Origin: Linderina pennispora
Lineage: Eukaryota > Kickxellomycota > Kickxellomycetes > Kickxellales > Kickxellaceae
Reading direction: 5' to 3'
Assembly: GCF_002104995.1 (NCBI RefSeq)
Contig: NW_024468254.1
Span: 124,001 to 188,000 of the forward strand
DNA length: 64,000 nt
Numbering within the stretch: position 1 is the first letter of the stretch; every line of letters begins with the position of its first letter. The translations under genes were made by a program, and so were the position numbers. Positions 52,382 through 62,348 of this stretch are shown one piece after another. The notes under the pieces were generated by a model, which saw only the letters and a program-made list of their open reading frames with translations, was not told the origin of the DNA and did not search any database.

Positions 52382-52745
52382 CATTGCTGCCCAGTATGTG
52401 TCGTTTTTCTTTCCTGCTGGTGCCCAGGACGGTGGCGCCCTCTGGGTCTAATGGAGCTGGGCTGGTCGCCATATGAAGGGGGCTTGGCTGGGGTTGGCTG
52501 GCTTTGTTGTTGTTGTGGGCTCGGAGAGCTATAAGGGCGGCGATCACTTGGACACCCAATTTTTTGCTCTTGCTTCCTCACTAATCTTGCAACTCTCAAG
52601 ACCTGTGTTCTGCCCGTTCCAAAATAAATCCGTACACTCTAATAATTCTTTTTGTTGTTTACCACTTCTCTCTTCACCCCTTTGCCCTTCTTTTTCCAAT
52701 CTACTATTTCCAATTTACCCGTCTTTTTAATTTTCCCTCAAGAAA
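52382..52745. other. Septin promoter / intergenic region
   Basis: About 0.36 kb; no gene. A pyrimidine-rich leader (52660-52740) runs up to the ATG at 52746. Confidence 0.45.
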
Positions 52746-54276
52746 ATGGCCCCATCTGCCCCCTCAATTAACAGCGTCGGCAGTTCGCGCATGGCGACTC
52801 CTCGCCCGAGCAGTTACCGGCACAAGTCCGAGAAGCGCGGCATGACCTACAACATCATGCTTGTTGGTAAGTAACGCAAACCTTATTGCGGGCGAGCGCA
52901 CGTTTGGCCGGATCCCAACTGCCTTGCTACTTTTCCCGTCGTTTTCCAATCTCTCGGAAAGGAACAAACAGCACAACATGCCTGGCTGTTTTGAAAAACG
53001 CCTCTTGTGTATTTTTCGCATCAAGAAAGGGGGTGAAATGTTTTACTGTATTGTTCCTGGGCCTCTCCCGACCTGTTGTTTATGTTTATGTTTATGTTTT
53101 TCTGTCTGCTTTGTAGGCCAGTCTGGTCTGGGCAGACGCACGTTCCTCAACACGCTGTGCGAGCGCGAGGTTGTGCCTCCCCCCGAGGCGCCGAACCCCG
53201 AGACCGCGCACATTGCCGACCCGATGAAGTTTGACACATACGAGGTGACGCTGGAGGAGGAGGGCACGCGCATCAGCCTGACAGTGATTGACACGCCGGG
53301 GTTCGGCGATGGGCTGGACAACACCGGGTGCTTCAAGCAGCTGCAGGACTACATTGAGGCGCAATTCGATGAGGTTCTGGTGGAGGAGAGCCGGATCAAG
53401 CGCAACCGCCGGTACCGCGACCACCGGATCCACGCGCTGATCTATTTCATTGCGCCGACGGGCCACTCGCTGCGCGAGTTGGACATCGAGCTGATGCGCC
53501 GGCTGGGCGAGTATGTGAACATTCTGCCGGTGATCGGCCGGGCGGACACGCTGACGGTGGAGGAGCTGGCGGTGTTCAAGCAGAACATCACGCGGGACCT
53601 GGAGTACTACAAGCTGCCGGTGTATAATTTCTGCTGGGATGACTCGGACACGGAGGCCCTGGAGGAGAACCGCGAGATCATGGGCCTGATGCCGTTTTCT
53701 GTGGTGACGTGCGACGAGGTCCTGGATAACGAGTACGGATCGGTGCGTGTGCGCCGCTATCCGTGGGGCACCATCGAGATTGACGACGAATCGCAGTGCG
53801 ATTTTGCGCTGCTGCGCTACATCCTGCTGAACTCGCACATTGCCGATATGATCAACTTCACCGAGGACGTGCTGTACGAGAACTACCGCACGCGCAAGCT
53901 CGAGGTTGGCGGCTTTGGCGAGGCCGAGGACGACGAAGAGCAGGATGACGAGCAGGACGCCGCTGCAGGCAAGAGCCAAGAGTAAGTCCACACATTCCAC
54001 CTTCCCCCTTTGATATCCTCTCCACAGCCCTCCGTCATTTTTTGTTTCCTCCAGCTCTCCCCCTCCCCTGCCTGCGGCAGATCAGGGCAGGCAAGTCTCA
54101 ATTCTGTTCAGTTTTAACTTTGTCTGGAACAAAACCTTCAAAAATTGCATGCACACACCCACACCACATCACATGCGACCATGATGCCACTAACTTGCGT
54201 GCGCGAGCATAGGAAGGCGAACCCCGAAAAGGCCGAGTTTGCCGAGACCCGCACTGACGAGGGATTCGACAGCTAA
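52746..54276 (+). CDS. Septin, CDC11-like, three exons
   Basis: GTP-binding filament protein of the septin ring. Exons 52746-52866, 53117-53981 and 54213-54276 give 349 residues. The polybasic region (SYRHKSEKRGMTYNIMLVG) crosses junction 1 into the P-loop GQSGLGRRTFLN, where Arg stands for the usual P-loop Lys, as in Cdc11. The switch motif DTPGFGDGLDN, the G4-like GRADTLT and the septin-unique element RKYPWG-like RRYPWGTIEIDDESQCDF are all present. There is no C-terminal coiled coil; the tail is acidic. Intron 2 has branch CACTAAC, and the last exon adds only 21 codons (EKANPEKAEFAETRTDEGFD). If intron 2 is retained, the protein ends one codon later with TAA. Confidence 0.9.
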
Positions 54277-54399
54277 GCCCCCACACACCCAGCATCCTCT
54301 CCCACCTCCCTTCACGACCAGACGTATCACTCTTCATTTTCTTACTCTCCAATTCTCCTCCCACCCCTTTCAACCACTCTTAAGAAGAATAAAGCTATA

Positions 54400-55197
54400 T
54401 CAAAGCAGATACGGAATCACCGCCTTGCGGTTCCTCGGGTAGTCCTCGAACCGGCCCTGGTACCACCTGTGCACATGCACTGCGCGGGCAAACAGATTTG
54501 CCATGGTGTTGAGTGCAAACGTGAGGACCGCCGGCGACCCAGACGCCAATGCCAGGCCCAGCCACTCGACAGCCTCAGACAGGTAGTGCGGACACGACAC
54601 CCACCTGAACAGCCCGCCCGTGGGCACCGCATACCCGGTAGTTTTGCCGCTGCGCCTAAGCTCCATCAGCACCCCGTCATGGTAGATGTTGCCGTACATA
54701 CCGGCCGCGAACAAGCCCAGGCCTGCAAGACACCTTACCGGATGGCCCATTAGATAGTTGCCCAGGTACTGCTCCGGATGCACCACCGAGAAGTGGCGTC
54801 CGGCAAGATACCCGTTGATTGAATTGAAAATGACTGCCTGGACAACCGTGTCCAGCGGCAGTGGCTTGCGCGACGGTGCGCGCAGCGGGTAGACGATCGC
54901 CCGGTTCACGTAGTGCATGACCCAGAGCAGCACAAATAAATTGCCGGCAGCGGACGTCTGGACGGGCTGCGGCGCAAATACCCCAAGCATGGTCGGCGAC
55001 AGGTACGCGGCGATAAGCACGACTGGCGATACAATCTCCATGACAAACCACCCCCATTTGCCATGCACTGTGTATTTGGGCGGCTCCTTTATCTGGCTGC
55101 CGTACGGCGACCCCGCGAGCAGCGTGCCGACGAATATCACGATTGCTGAGACCTGGAAAAAGAACAGAATCTTGCCATACACGTCGAGCTCGTCCAT
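54400..55197 (-). CDS. Steroid 5-alpha-reductase family protein (SRD5A1-like)
   Basis: 265 residues, several transmembrane helices; an ER membrane reductase using NADPH. The C-terminal 3-oxo-5-alpha-steroid 4-dehydrogenase domain is typical: LLWVMHYVNRAIVYPLRAPS, GVLMELRRSGKTTGYAVPTG, GLFRWVSCPHYLSEAVEWLG and the terminal HVHRWYQGRFEDYPRNRKAV. Length and layout are those of SRD5A1/2 rather than the longer polyprenol reductase Dfg10 or Tsc13. The native fungal substrate is not known. It converges on the septin gene with 123 bp between stops. Confidence 0.9.
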   Translation of the reverse strand: MDELDVYGKILFFFQVSAIVIFVGTLLAGSPYGSQIKEPPKYTVHGKWGWFVMEIVSPVVLIAAYLSPTMLGVFAPQPVQTSAAGNLFVLLWVMHYVNRAIVYPLRAPSRKPLPLDTVVQAVIFNSINGYLAGRHFSVVHPEQYLGNYLMGHPVRCLAGLGLFAAGMYGNIYHDGVLMELRRSGKTTGYAVPTGGLFRWVSCPHYLSEAVEWLGLALASGSPAVLTFALNTMANLFARAVHVHRWYQGRFEDYPRNRKAVIPYLL

Positions 55198-55796
55198 GAT
55201 GAAATCTGATTTTATGGAGATATGAAAATGGCAACGAGTTAATGGAGTTCCTGCAGAGCAGTACCAGGAGGGCTGGCCTGATGCACCGCATTTTATGGTG
55301 TGCGTATGCCTCGCTGCCAGGTTGCAGCTGCCCGCTCCCCCAATGCGATCTGCCCAGCAGTCAAGGCTCTTTTTCTGTCAGTGTTACTTTCCACCCAGGC
55401 GTAGAAACGTCTGGACGGCAGCCCGGGGTTTTTGTTTTATGTGAAGTCGAGATTGCTCATCAAGCAGATCTGCATGCCATCCACGCATGGTGTTGTTTCC
55501 GCGATAAAAAATTACCAATGATTGCCTGCAAGTCAAGCCATGCTGCATTACGCTTCCCAACCCAGTCCAGAGGTGCTGCAGAGTCCGCTCCTGTGTATTT
55601 CGCGTACAGCATGCCAGATGCGACATAGCCTTAAGATAGCGATCCTCTCCCTACCGTGGCCAGCACACCTTGCCCCATCTTTATACCTCGGAGCCGATGT
55701 TTTCATACTATTGAACCCTCTCCCATGGATCCACCGTAGCCTTGGCGCTGAAGAGCCGAATGGAAGGCGATATGATCGTCATGTGCCTGCAAGAAG
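55198..55796. other. Boundary between housekeeping block and tandem array
   Basis: About 0.6 kb with no recognisable gene. It is the last segment before the minus-strand paralogue array begins. Confidence 0.4.
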
Positions 55797-56187
55797 CTAG
55801 TCCAAGACCTCGTCCGTCAGCGCGCTCGTCATGTATTCTGCAAACAGTCTGCTCCACACATGAAACTCAGGATCCGAGTCCATTGCTAGCACTCCGGCCA
55901 TATAACGTCATAGCTCTTGTCACTGCGCATACCGACCGCCACCCTAGGAACGCTGCTATATGCCTCAGGACATTCGGTCTCGTAATAATCTCGTGTAATT
56001 GCCTTGCTTGCAGACGCATATCCGACCTAACAGCGCCTTGCGGCATACACATTACCCGCTCACTGTCCTCTCTACTGTGCACTACCCCGTAGAACCGTCC
56101 TTCCTCTGCTTTGACTTTTAACGCAGATACGTCTGCTATCTCGGACTCATGCAGATGGACCCTTGGATGGGTTGGGCTGTGCTCCAT
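55797..56187 (-). pseudogene. Array member 1, frameshifted
   Basis: From the ATG at 56187 the frame runs MEHSPTHPRVHLHESEIADV, then FYGVVHS (the family's GILHF site) and HIAAFLG (the VFLG site), and stops at 55867. The rest of a family-like C-terminus continues in another frame: YMAGVLAMDSDPEF, then LFAEYMTSALTDEVLD ending with TAG at 55797. It matches the LCAEYTARVV ending of member 2. A single frameshift near 55900-55920 would explain this; a sequencing error is the alternative. No signal peptide. Confidence 0.6.
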
Positions 56188-56400
56188 TATTGCATCTTGG
56201 TAATACGCTATGTAATAGGGAGGCAGACAGGATACAGGGGAGCGAATGATGGGGAAACTGCATTTTACATTCACTCAGGAAAGATAAAGGTGGCCTCAAC
56301 AGTGCCTTGCTAGAATTCTGATATCCACATGTCCTCTGTAGGAGTTGTTTGCAGTTGTCCATTTAAACAAGCTTTTGCTAGCAACTCATAGCGTACGATA

Positions 56401-56883
56401 TTACCGGTCATTAGAAGGAATGCTTCTCATAAACCCATTCCAGTATTTCGGATTCTGCAGCTTCTTCACTACCCTAGCTGTATATTCTGCGCATAGCTCT
56501 GCAAACTTCATATCAGCTCCCAACCCGCCCAGTTCGCTGCAGACCTCGCCAACACACTCCCTGAGCTCTTCGCAACCAAATGGACCGAGCGATATTCCCT
56601 TCACATCAGTAATAAACGTGGCCTCAAGAAGAGTATCCATACCCACGGTCTTGGTTATACACGTATTATCCTCTGCACAGTAATCCGGGAATGATACTGT
56701 CTTGGTGCATGTGTCGCAGAAATGCGATATCGCATATCCCCAGGTCCTATCTTCCTTGAATCGAAGGACATACACTGACATGCAGTGTCTGTACTGATCG
56801 AGCGACTGGATATTGAATTCTGTCACAATTTCGCTATCTAATAACTCCTCAATATGAGGAGGAAGGAATGTTACCTGAGGCAT
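56401..56883 (-). CDS. Array member 2, 160 residues
   Basis: Start ATG at 56883 (MPQVTFLPPHIEELLDSEIV). Family template: SVYVLRF strand, GYAISHF in place of GILHF, ISLGPF in place of VFLGKF, and the C-terminal LCAEYTARVVKKLQ helix. Rich in cysteine (about 9) between the two blocks. It lacks the first His and the HWC motif of members 5, 6, 8 and 10. Function unknown. Intronless, no signal peptide or membrane helix. Confidence 0.65.
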   Translation of the reverse strand: MPQVTFLPPHIEELLDSEIVTEFNIQSLDQYRHCMSVYVLRFKEDRTWGYAISHFCDTCTKTVSFPDYCAEDNTCITKTVGMDTLLEATFITDVKGISLGPFGCEELRECVGEVCSELGGLGADMKFAELCAEYTARVVKKLQNPKYWNGFMRSIPSNDR

Positions 56884-57100
56884 TTGGCTAGACAGAATAT
56901 TATTGAATGATGACTGGGATGAGAGAAGGAGGCATCCCGCAGGCACATCAGCTGGACATATCCCCAAAAGCCATCAATGGCATGGTTTGGAGTATGATTT
57001 ACTAAGCTTGTTGCTACATGTATATCGAAGCATTGAGTTGCTATCCGAAAGTCAGTTTTATTTCTTAATGCGCATCTAGTTTTCATACCAAGCTAACATC

Positions 57101-57483
57101 CTACAAAATATTGGAGATAGTAGGCTCTGGCTCACTAAACAATGCAGACAGCAGCTTGTTCGTGAGCCTACGCACCATGTCTTTCGCAAACAAGTAGTTG
57201 AGGAAAATAGGCAAAATCCGCCTTTTCGCTTTGACGGCGGCATGTCACTCATGCGTAATATACTCTCCAGGGCAAACTTGTCGAAGTAGATCGACTGAAT
57301 TGGTCACACAGCAAGACTTATAACATGATGGCCAGCGTATACCACAGCAACTCTAAGATCCCACTTCGAGAGGTAGTTGGGAATGAGGCGAACTGCTCCA
57401 CGCCCGTTGCTCCCAAAATGGACAATCCAATATTCAAGACGCGATCCGATGGCATACAGAAGGACAAATGCGTTGTAAGGCAT
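57101..57483 (-). pseudogene. Array member 3, decayed copy with stop and frameshift
   Basis: From the ATG at 57483 a 59-codon ORF (MPYNAFVLLYAIGSRLEYW, then IVHFGSNGRGAVRLIP) aligns with the family N-terminus and ends in TGA at 57304. The same frame continues with PIQSIYFDKFALESILRM, the family's middle helix. A shift near 57215-57235 then leads into LNYLFAKDMVRRLTNKLL, the C-terminal helix, ending with TAG at 57101. The ORF is too short to appear in most gene calls. Confidence 0.65.
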
Positions 57484-57811
57484 AGCAGTGTACTATGAAT
57501 GTATTCGGTCATGTCTTATGATGGCATATGGGATAGTTTGATGGTGAAACATAGTCAATTATTGTCATTTGGTGGAGATTTAGGAAGAAATGGCCAACAG
57601 CAGCAGTGGAGCAAGTATCAGCTGGGCCATGATGGCAGTCATGGCCATATGTTTCTAGCTGACATCTCCGTCTAAACAAATCCAGAAAATCGCGTTTAAA
57701 CATGGGTCGCGTTTATTAGCTCATATTTGGCGGCAAGCATGATCAAAGAAGCGATGAGATGGCACATGTAGCGCGCGCAGATCGCTTTACAAATATGCTG
57801 GCGGGTTGAAC

Positions 57812-58279
57812 TTATTGAAAAATGCATTTGCACATAGACTTTTCCTCATGCACCGAGGATTCCTCGCTCTCGGTGTCACCGTTGCAAAGAATATCTAGCA
57901 TGGCCGCTGCAAAAATCTCCTCCAAGTCTGCAAGTTTCTGCGACCAGGCACCTTTCAGCATCTTCCGAAGTGCAGCATCTCGGGCTTCGCCCATCTGCTG
58001 CTCTGAAAACTGGCCAGCATGGACGGCTCGAACATAGCTGAGTCCAGGATCGTTGAGGAATGTATCCAACGCCTCATATGACACATGGGGCATGAGCGGC
58101 CAACGGGATTCACCGAGACGCCAGACAACGCTGGTGCCGCTTTCATGCAGGTGCAGCACCCCAAACATAATACGGTTAAGTAACTCGACCTTGATTGCAT
58201 AAACACCGCCTCCATTGTAGGGGCGAGGAACAGAGCCGCCATTCCAGATGGTGAAGCTGTGGCTATCATCAGCAAGCAT
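57812..58279 (-). CDS. Array member 4, 155 residues
   Basis: Start ATG at 58279 (MLADDSHSFTIWNGG). Template sites: VYAIKVELLN, FGVLHLHESG (the GILHF site), YEALDTFL, VRAVHAGQF (VFLGKF site), and a helical C-terminus (LEEIFAAAMLDIL). Both catalytic-type His positions and the Cys are absent. Acidic tail (TESEESSVHEEK). A TATA box lies 86-93 bp upstream. An upstream open stretch to 58303 lacks an ATG. Confidence 0.7.
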   Translation of the reverse strand: MLADDSHSFTIWNGGSVPRPYNGGGVYAIKVELLNRIMFGVLHLHESGTSVVWRLGESRWPLMPHVSYEALDTFLNDPGLSYVRAVHAGQFSEQQMGEARDAALRKMLKGAWSQKLADLEEIFAAAMLDILCNGDTESEESSVHEEKSMCKCIFQ

Positions 58280-58364
58280 AGTAAAAGGATAGTTGAATCG
58301 CAATAAACTGTTCCTGAAGCAAAAAGGGGGTTAGAGAACGTTAGAATTTGGAGAAAGTTGCCAC

Positions 58365-58372
58365 TATTTATA
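58365..58372 (-). promoter_or_regulatory. TATA box of array member 4
   Basis: TATAAATA on the minus strand, 86-93 bp upstream of the ATG at 58279. Confidence 0.55.
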
Positions 58373-58909
58373 CTCAAGATATCACCTGCACTGAGCAAAA
58401 AGCGTAGTATATTCGATGGTGCTTGCCACCCTCCACATTCATCACAAAAGCTTTTTTTGCTGTAGTGGCTGAATCGTGCCTCGGTGTGGAGGAGCAAAGC
58501 CGCCTCAAGATGTGGCTACGGTCTCCAGTAGGTGCGAGCACAGTCACAAAATGGACCATACAAATGGGCTGCCTAGCATTAAGGGAATAACATCCATGCG
58601 TTTATTGTTGTAGCGTAGAGATACGAGCGCTTCTAGAGCTCGAAAGAGGGTTGGATTGAAGATACTTGAGATACTAGCCAAGAATGAAATAGTTAAAGAA
58701 GAAGGAATCGATATGCTACGAGGCAATCGACTCAACAAAATATGAAACTATTGGTGATCCAAGAATAAATCTATCATTTATATGGCATCAATGGCAATAT
58801 AACTTGCGGCAAATTATGATATCCCGATGATCCAGGTATTTATTTAGTTACAGATGCGCTAGGCGCTGCATGTGGATAGAATCGGCGATACTTTTTTCAT
58901 ATATTCTGG

Positions 58910-59383
58910 CTATAGGGGGCGCTTGGTGTCGGTAAGTTTTGCACCACACAAGGTTTTCCCGACTGTATGTCCGCATAATTGCTTGGTCGCCTCGATGGTA
59001 AACTGTCCACACCAGTGACACACGCACCGTAGCGGGTTTATCAGGGCCATTTTAGAAAGTATATCAATAGCGACACTTACGAGGCTATCGATCTCAAGAG
59101 CAGTATACTTCCCTAGAAGAACCCCGGCACAGCCCTTGTACTGGTTGTTAGCCATGGCTTCAAGCAACGGCTTTTTGGAGACGGTGGATTCTCTGTTCAG
59201 CGGTTGCGACTCGGGGTGGTACAGGGTGCCTGTCCCTGTTCTATCAAAATGGAGTATACCATAGTGCGGTTCGTCACCAATCTGGAATATAACAGCATAA
59301 GTGTATAGCGAGTTTGTCGACAGGACAAGGAAGTCGGCAGTGATGCTGTAAAGCTGGATTCCAGTTGAGGAAATTAAAAACAT
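58910..59383 (-). CDS. Array member 5, 157 residues, His-His-Cys type
   Basis: Start ATG at 59383. Core: YTYAVIFQIGDEP, then HYGILHF (H40), TLYHP (H56), LLEAMANN, AGVLLGKY, and CHWCGQFT (C125) followed by a helix EATKQLCGH. The spacing H40-x15-H56-x68-C125 is shared exactly with members 6, 8 and 10. The motif order resembles the LRAT/PLAAT thiol enzymes (His-His-Cys); a zinc site is the alternative. No signal peptide, no membrane helix, no intron. A TATATAG element lies about 100 bp upstream. Confidence 0.75.
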   Translation of the reverse strand: MFLISSTGIQLYSITADFLVLSTNSLYTYAVIFQIGDEPHYGILHFDRTGTGTLYHPESQPLNRESTVSKKPLLEAMANNQYKGCAGVLLGKYTALEIDSLVSVAIDILSKMALINPLRCVCHWCGQFTIEATKQLCGHTVGKTLCGAKLTDTKRPL

Positions 59384-59791
59384 GGTGGGCTTTTGATAGT
59401 TCAACTACTAGAAACGAAAAGCAGGGCAGCAAGAATAACAGGAGCAGAAAATGCTAGAAAACATATCTAGGCCAGCTTGGCTATATACCAGCCACTGGAT
59501 GAATCCACTAGTTATTGAGTTGCCAACTGATGGCATCAGCTGTGTGGGTCTCGATAAGAATGTCCAGAGAGCATTGCGTTCCGCTACATACCATTTTTAG
59601 TAGTGATAATGCCTCCTTCATGAAAAGGGTTCTCAAAGCTGATGACTTCGCCTGACAGGAATTCCACTGGTCCAAGTACGGGCTAAAGCACAGATATTAC
59701 GGATGCCTGGATACCGAAGTTATAATCCTCTAAGCATGTAGAGCATCTGCTGTGCATACCAAATACTGTTATTATTAAACTAATATTCCAG
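59384..59791. other. Spacer between array members 5 and 6
   Basis: About 0.4 kb. Apart from the TATA-like element at 59481 I see no gene. Confidence 0.4.
59481..59487 (-). promoter_or_regulatory. TATA-like element of array member 5
   Basis: TATATAG on the minus strand, about 98-104 bp upstream of the ATG at 59383. Confidence 0.5.
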
Positions 59792-60268
59792 CTATGGATA
59801 AAACGTACTGTCAACTAGGTTTGCAGCTGAGAGAGTATGCTCAACTGCATGTCCACACAAATGCTTTACCAGCTCGACTGTAAACCTCCCACACCAATGA
59901 TAGAGCATATTCTCTGGATTAATCGGGGTCGTATACGCGAGACTGCGTATAACTATCAACGCCAGAGACTCCACTTTTGCTGTTGGAAACTTGCCCAAAA
60001 ACACCGAAACATTGGTCCTGTACTGCGTACGCAGCATTATTTCAAGCAGCGAGTCCCGTGAGATGATCGCATCGTGGGTAAGAGGCTGCGAGCATGGGTG
60101 GTATAGAATCTCAGGTGCTGTGTCGCCAAAGTGCAATATCCCCATGTGGTTCTCCTTCCCGAGCAGAAACCGTACGGCATAGGCGTTATACGAGCCTACT
60201 AATGATACCAACAACTCAGGCGTAAAGGTAGTAAGGCTGGCGCAGGTGCTGTTGTTTCGAATCGCCAT
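59792..60268 (-). CDS. Array member 6, 158 residues, His-His-Cys type
   Basis: Start ATG at 60268 (MAIRNNSTCASLTTF). Core: YNAYAVRFLLGKEN, HMGILHF (H41), ILYHPCSQPLT (H57), SLLEIML, VSVFLGKF, YHWCGRFT (C126), then VELVKHLCGHAVEHT. It is the closest relative of member 5; both keep SQPL after YHP and LCGH after HWC, so they look like a recent tandem duplicate pair. Same H-x15-H-x68-C spacing. TATAAA about 105 bp upstream. Confidence 0.77.
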   Translation of the reverse strand: MAIRNNSTCASLTTFTPELLVSLVGSYNAYAVRFLLGKENHMGILHFGDTAPEILYHPCSQPLTHDAIISRDSLLEIMLRTQYRTNVSVFLGKFPTAKVESLALIVIRSLAYTTPINPENMLYHWCGRFTVELVKHLCGHAVEHTLSAANLVDSTFYP

Positions 60269-60724
60269 TGACTACATACAAACTTCGAGTGAGTAGCAAA
60301 ATAGGGAAGTTGGCAGAGACAAGTGGCATGGCGCGGTTACTGTAGTATCTAGTCCAGGTGTCGTGCCAGTTTATATTTGCAACAGCTAGTAATCTTTGTG
60401 CGGGTTTGCGTGATGCCATCAGCTCAGTAAAGGGCATACCAGACAACTCCATACATTGTGCATAGATGCAAGTGTCTTGGAAATCGCCATCTGTGTACAA
60501 TCAAGCACTAAAAAGCTCTGGGAGTGAGAGCTAGAACTCAGCTGAGGTGCTGGTCGACATGAGGGGCGTGCTTGTACCCAAACGAATACCTGGATCATGG
60601 GAGTTCTATACTCATCTAGTTACAGCTATTTTATTGAAAGCGTAATGCACTGCTTACCTTGTAGGCAATAAAACAGGAAAGAACTTTGCCGTTGCCTATA
60701 CAGCCGGGCGAATACCTAGTTGAG
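60269..60724. other. Spacer between array members 6 and 7
   Basis: About 0.46 kb, holding the member 6 promoter. A 94-codon minus-strand frame overlaps that promoter and has no family motif, so I do not call it. Confidence 0.4.
60370..60375 (-). promoter_or_regulatory. TATA box of array member 6
   Basis: TATAAA on the minus strand, 102-107 bp upstream of the ATG at 60268. Confidence 0.5.
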
Positions 60725-61159
60725 TCAGTTGAATACCCAGTCAAAGTTGTCAGACCTGTTCTCGCCAGCAAGCCAGATAGTGACATTTTGCGCGTACCAG
60801 CGATTTATTTGCTGCAGAGTTAGATTATCATTTTCGTTTGCTATTTGAGTCAGCCAGGTAGCGGTAGTCGTCCCAAGAGCGTGTTGGCTTGTCTCGCCAA
60901 TGTAGATTATCCAGTGAATTGTCTCTTCAGCCGTGTTTAGCATTTCAGAGAGGTGCCAGAGTGATATGATGGGCATACCATCAGTCTCATTAGGTTGTGC
61001 GGCCCAGATATTTCCCGCACATTCATGGAAGCTCAGGATCCCAAACAAGTTCTGGCCGAGTGCTCTGAACTTCACAACAAATGTAGCATGGGTGCGAGCG
61101 TATCTGGCTGCCAGGGCTGGTGTGAATCTGATGTGCTCCGAGTGTATGTGGTTCTGCAT
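60725..61159 (-). CDS. Array member 7, 144 residues, divergent
   Basis: Start ATG at 61159 (MQNHIHSEHIRFTPA). Template sites: TFVVKFRALG, FGILSFHECAG (GILHF site), WHLSEMLN, WIIYIGE (VFLG site), and NRWYAQNVTIWLAG where members 5/6 have CHWCGQFT. His and Cys of the His-His-Cys type are replaced, so if the family is enzymatic this would be a pseudoenzyme. No signal peptide. Confidence 0.68.
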   Translation of the reverse strand: MQNHIHSEHIRFTPALAARYARTHATFVVKFRALGQNLFGILSFHECAGNIWAAQPNETDGMPIISLWHLSEMLNTAEETIHWIIYIGETSQHALGTTTATWLTQIANENDNLTLQQINRWYAQNVTIWLAGENRSDNFDWVFN

Positions 61160-61790
61160 TTGATTAATGGGACATGGAGAGATTAAGGAGCGTATATGAA
61201 TAACCAGGTTCGAAGTAAAAAACGGAGGAAAAGAGAATGGCCCTGTGTGGATACCTTGCTTGCTGAAAGCACTGCTCTCGGGAAAACCCTTTCAGCTGGC
61301 ATGGTTGGAACATCCACTAAACAAAGGGGATGTCCCTAAAAGGGCTATTTGGTGCAAACTCGGGTGGCGTAGTTAGACAAGCCTGGCTGTCACTGGGCAT
61401 TGCCACCAGCAGGCACAGAGGGACCTTCCAATACTGCCGAAAAAGGGATCGCTTGGGAATTTTCGCAAAAAACAGTTTAGCCACATTGAGTGTGAGCGGA
61501 GCGCACCCGTGCTACTCGGGGCAGCGATTTTCCCAGCCAGTGGCATCTGTGTGGCGATGAAGAACTGAGTCAGCAGCAAACTCTACTTCTCAACGAGTGT
61601 ACCACTTGGTATGTACAGCGATTCCAGACGCATCTCTAGGCTGGCAGTGTAGTGGGCAGATGAGAAAGTTTAATGGGTGCATTGGTGCGGTGGGAGTGCT
61701 ACAATAAGTACCGATATTGGCGCCTGAGTCTGCAACAAGCAAACATGTAAATGAAATGTTATATATCCACCCATCCCAAGAAAGAAATAG
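61160..61790. other. Spacer between array members 7 and 8
   Basis: About 0.63 kb, the longest gap in the array. I found no ORF or remnant that fits the family template, though a strongly decayed copy cannot be excluded. Confidence 0.35.
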
Positions 61791-62258
61791 CTACAACCAC
61801 ATGTTTTTCGGCTGTGCTGAGCCACTAAAGAACGACCGAGAATCGGCTAACCTGAATAGTATGTAGACCATGCATTTCGTGTATGGCATGCACCAGTGAG
61901 GGAGCTGACCAGGAGGTGCTTCGAACGGTCGCGCAGACAGGATCTTGGTTGCATGGCGGCACGCTACTTCGATATCCGCTTCATGGACAATACCGAGAAA
62001 ATATCCCTTGAATTCTGCCGTAGGGTGCTGTAGTAGCAACTCAGAGAACCACGCCCGGGTGATTTGTGACCGCTCTGTGGCTATTTGGCTACGCACATGG
62101 TACAAGGCACCTCCGTACACGTTATTAAAGTGGACTAGCCCTGCGTGTTCCTGGCCGTCCAGAACGAACTTCACAGCATAGATCTGGAAAGTGCCTTTCT
62201 TGCACCTCACATTGAACTCCGTGAAACTTGTAAATGGGGGCTCCTCAGAAACGCTCAT
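61791..62258 (-). CDS. Array member 8, 155 residues, His-His-Cys type
   Basis: Start ATG at 62258 (MSVSEEPPFTSFTEF). Core: QIYAVKFVLDGQE, HAGLVHF (H38), ALYHVRSQ (H54), WFSELLL, GYFLGIV, LPHWCMPYT (C123). Identical H-x15-H-x68-C spacing to members 5, 6 and 10. A TATAAT element lies 85-90 bp upstream (62343-62348, minus strand). Intronless, no signal peptide. Confidence 0.76.
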   Translation of the reverse strand: MSVSEEPPFTSFTEFNVRCKKGTFQIYAVKFVLDGQEHAGLVHFNNVYGGALYHVRSQIATERSQITRAWFSELLLQHPTAEFKGYFLGIVHEADIEVACRHATKILSARPFEAPPGQLPHWCMPYTKCMVYILFRLADSRSFFSGSAQPKNMWL

Positions 62259-62342
62259 AGCAATAAAAGCACCAAAATATCACAAGAAATAATGAGGAAA
62301 GGCATCCAAAGTTGGCAGAAGAAGCGTTCTACACACCAGTAC

Positions 62343-62348
62343 ATTATA
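62343..62348 (-). promoter_or_regulatory. TATA-like element of array member 8
   Basis: TATAAT on the minus strand, 85-90 bp upstream of the ATG at 62258. Confidence 0.4.

Noticed and set aside
57509-57703. 64-codon minus-strand ORF as an extra array member
   Set aside because: It lacks the GILHF, YHP and VFLG sites, and the spacing to member 3 leaves no room for a full copy.
60216-60500. 94-codon minus-strand ORF as an extra array member
   Set aside because: It overlaps the promoter and start of member 6 and has none of the family blocks.
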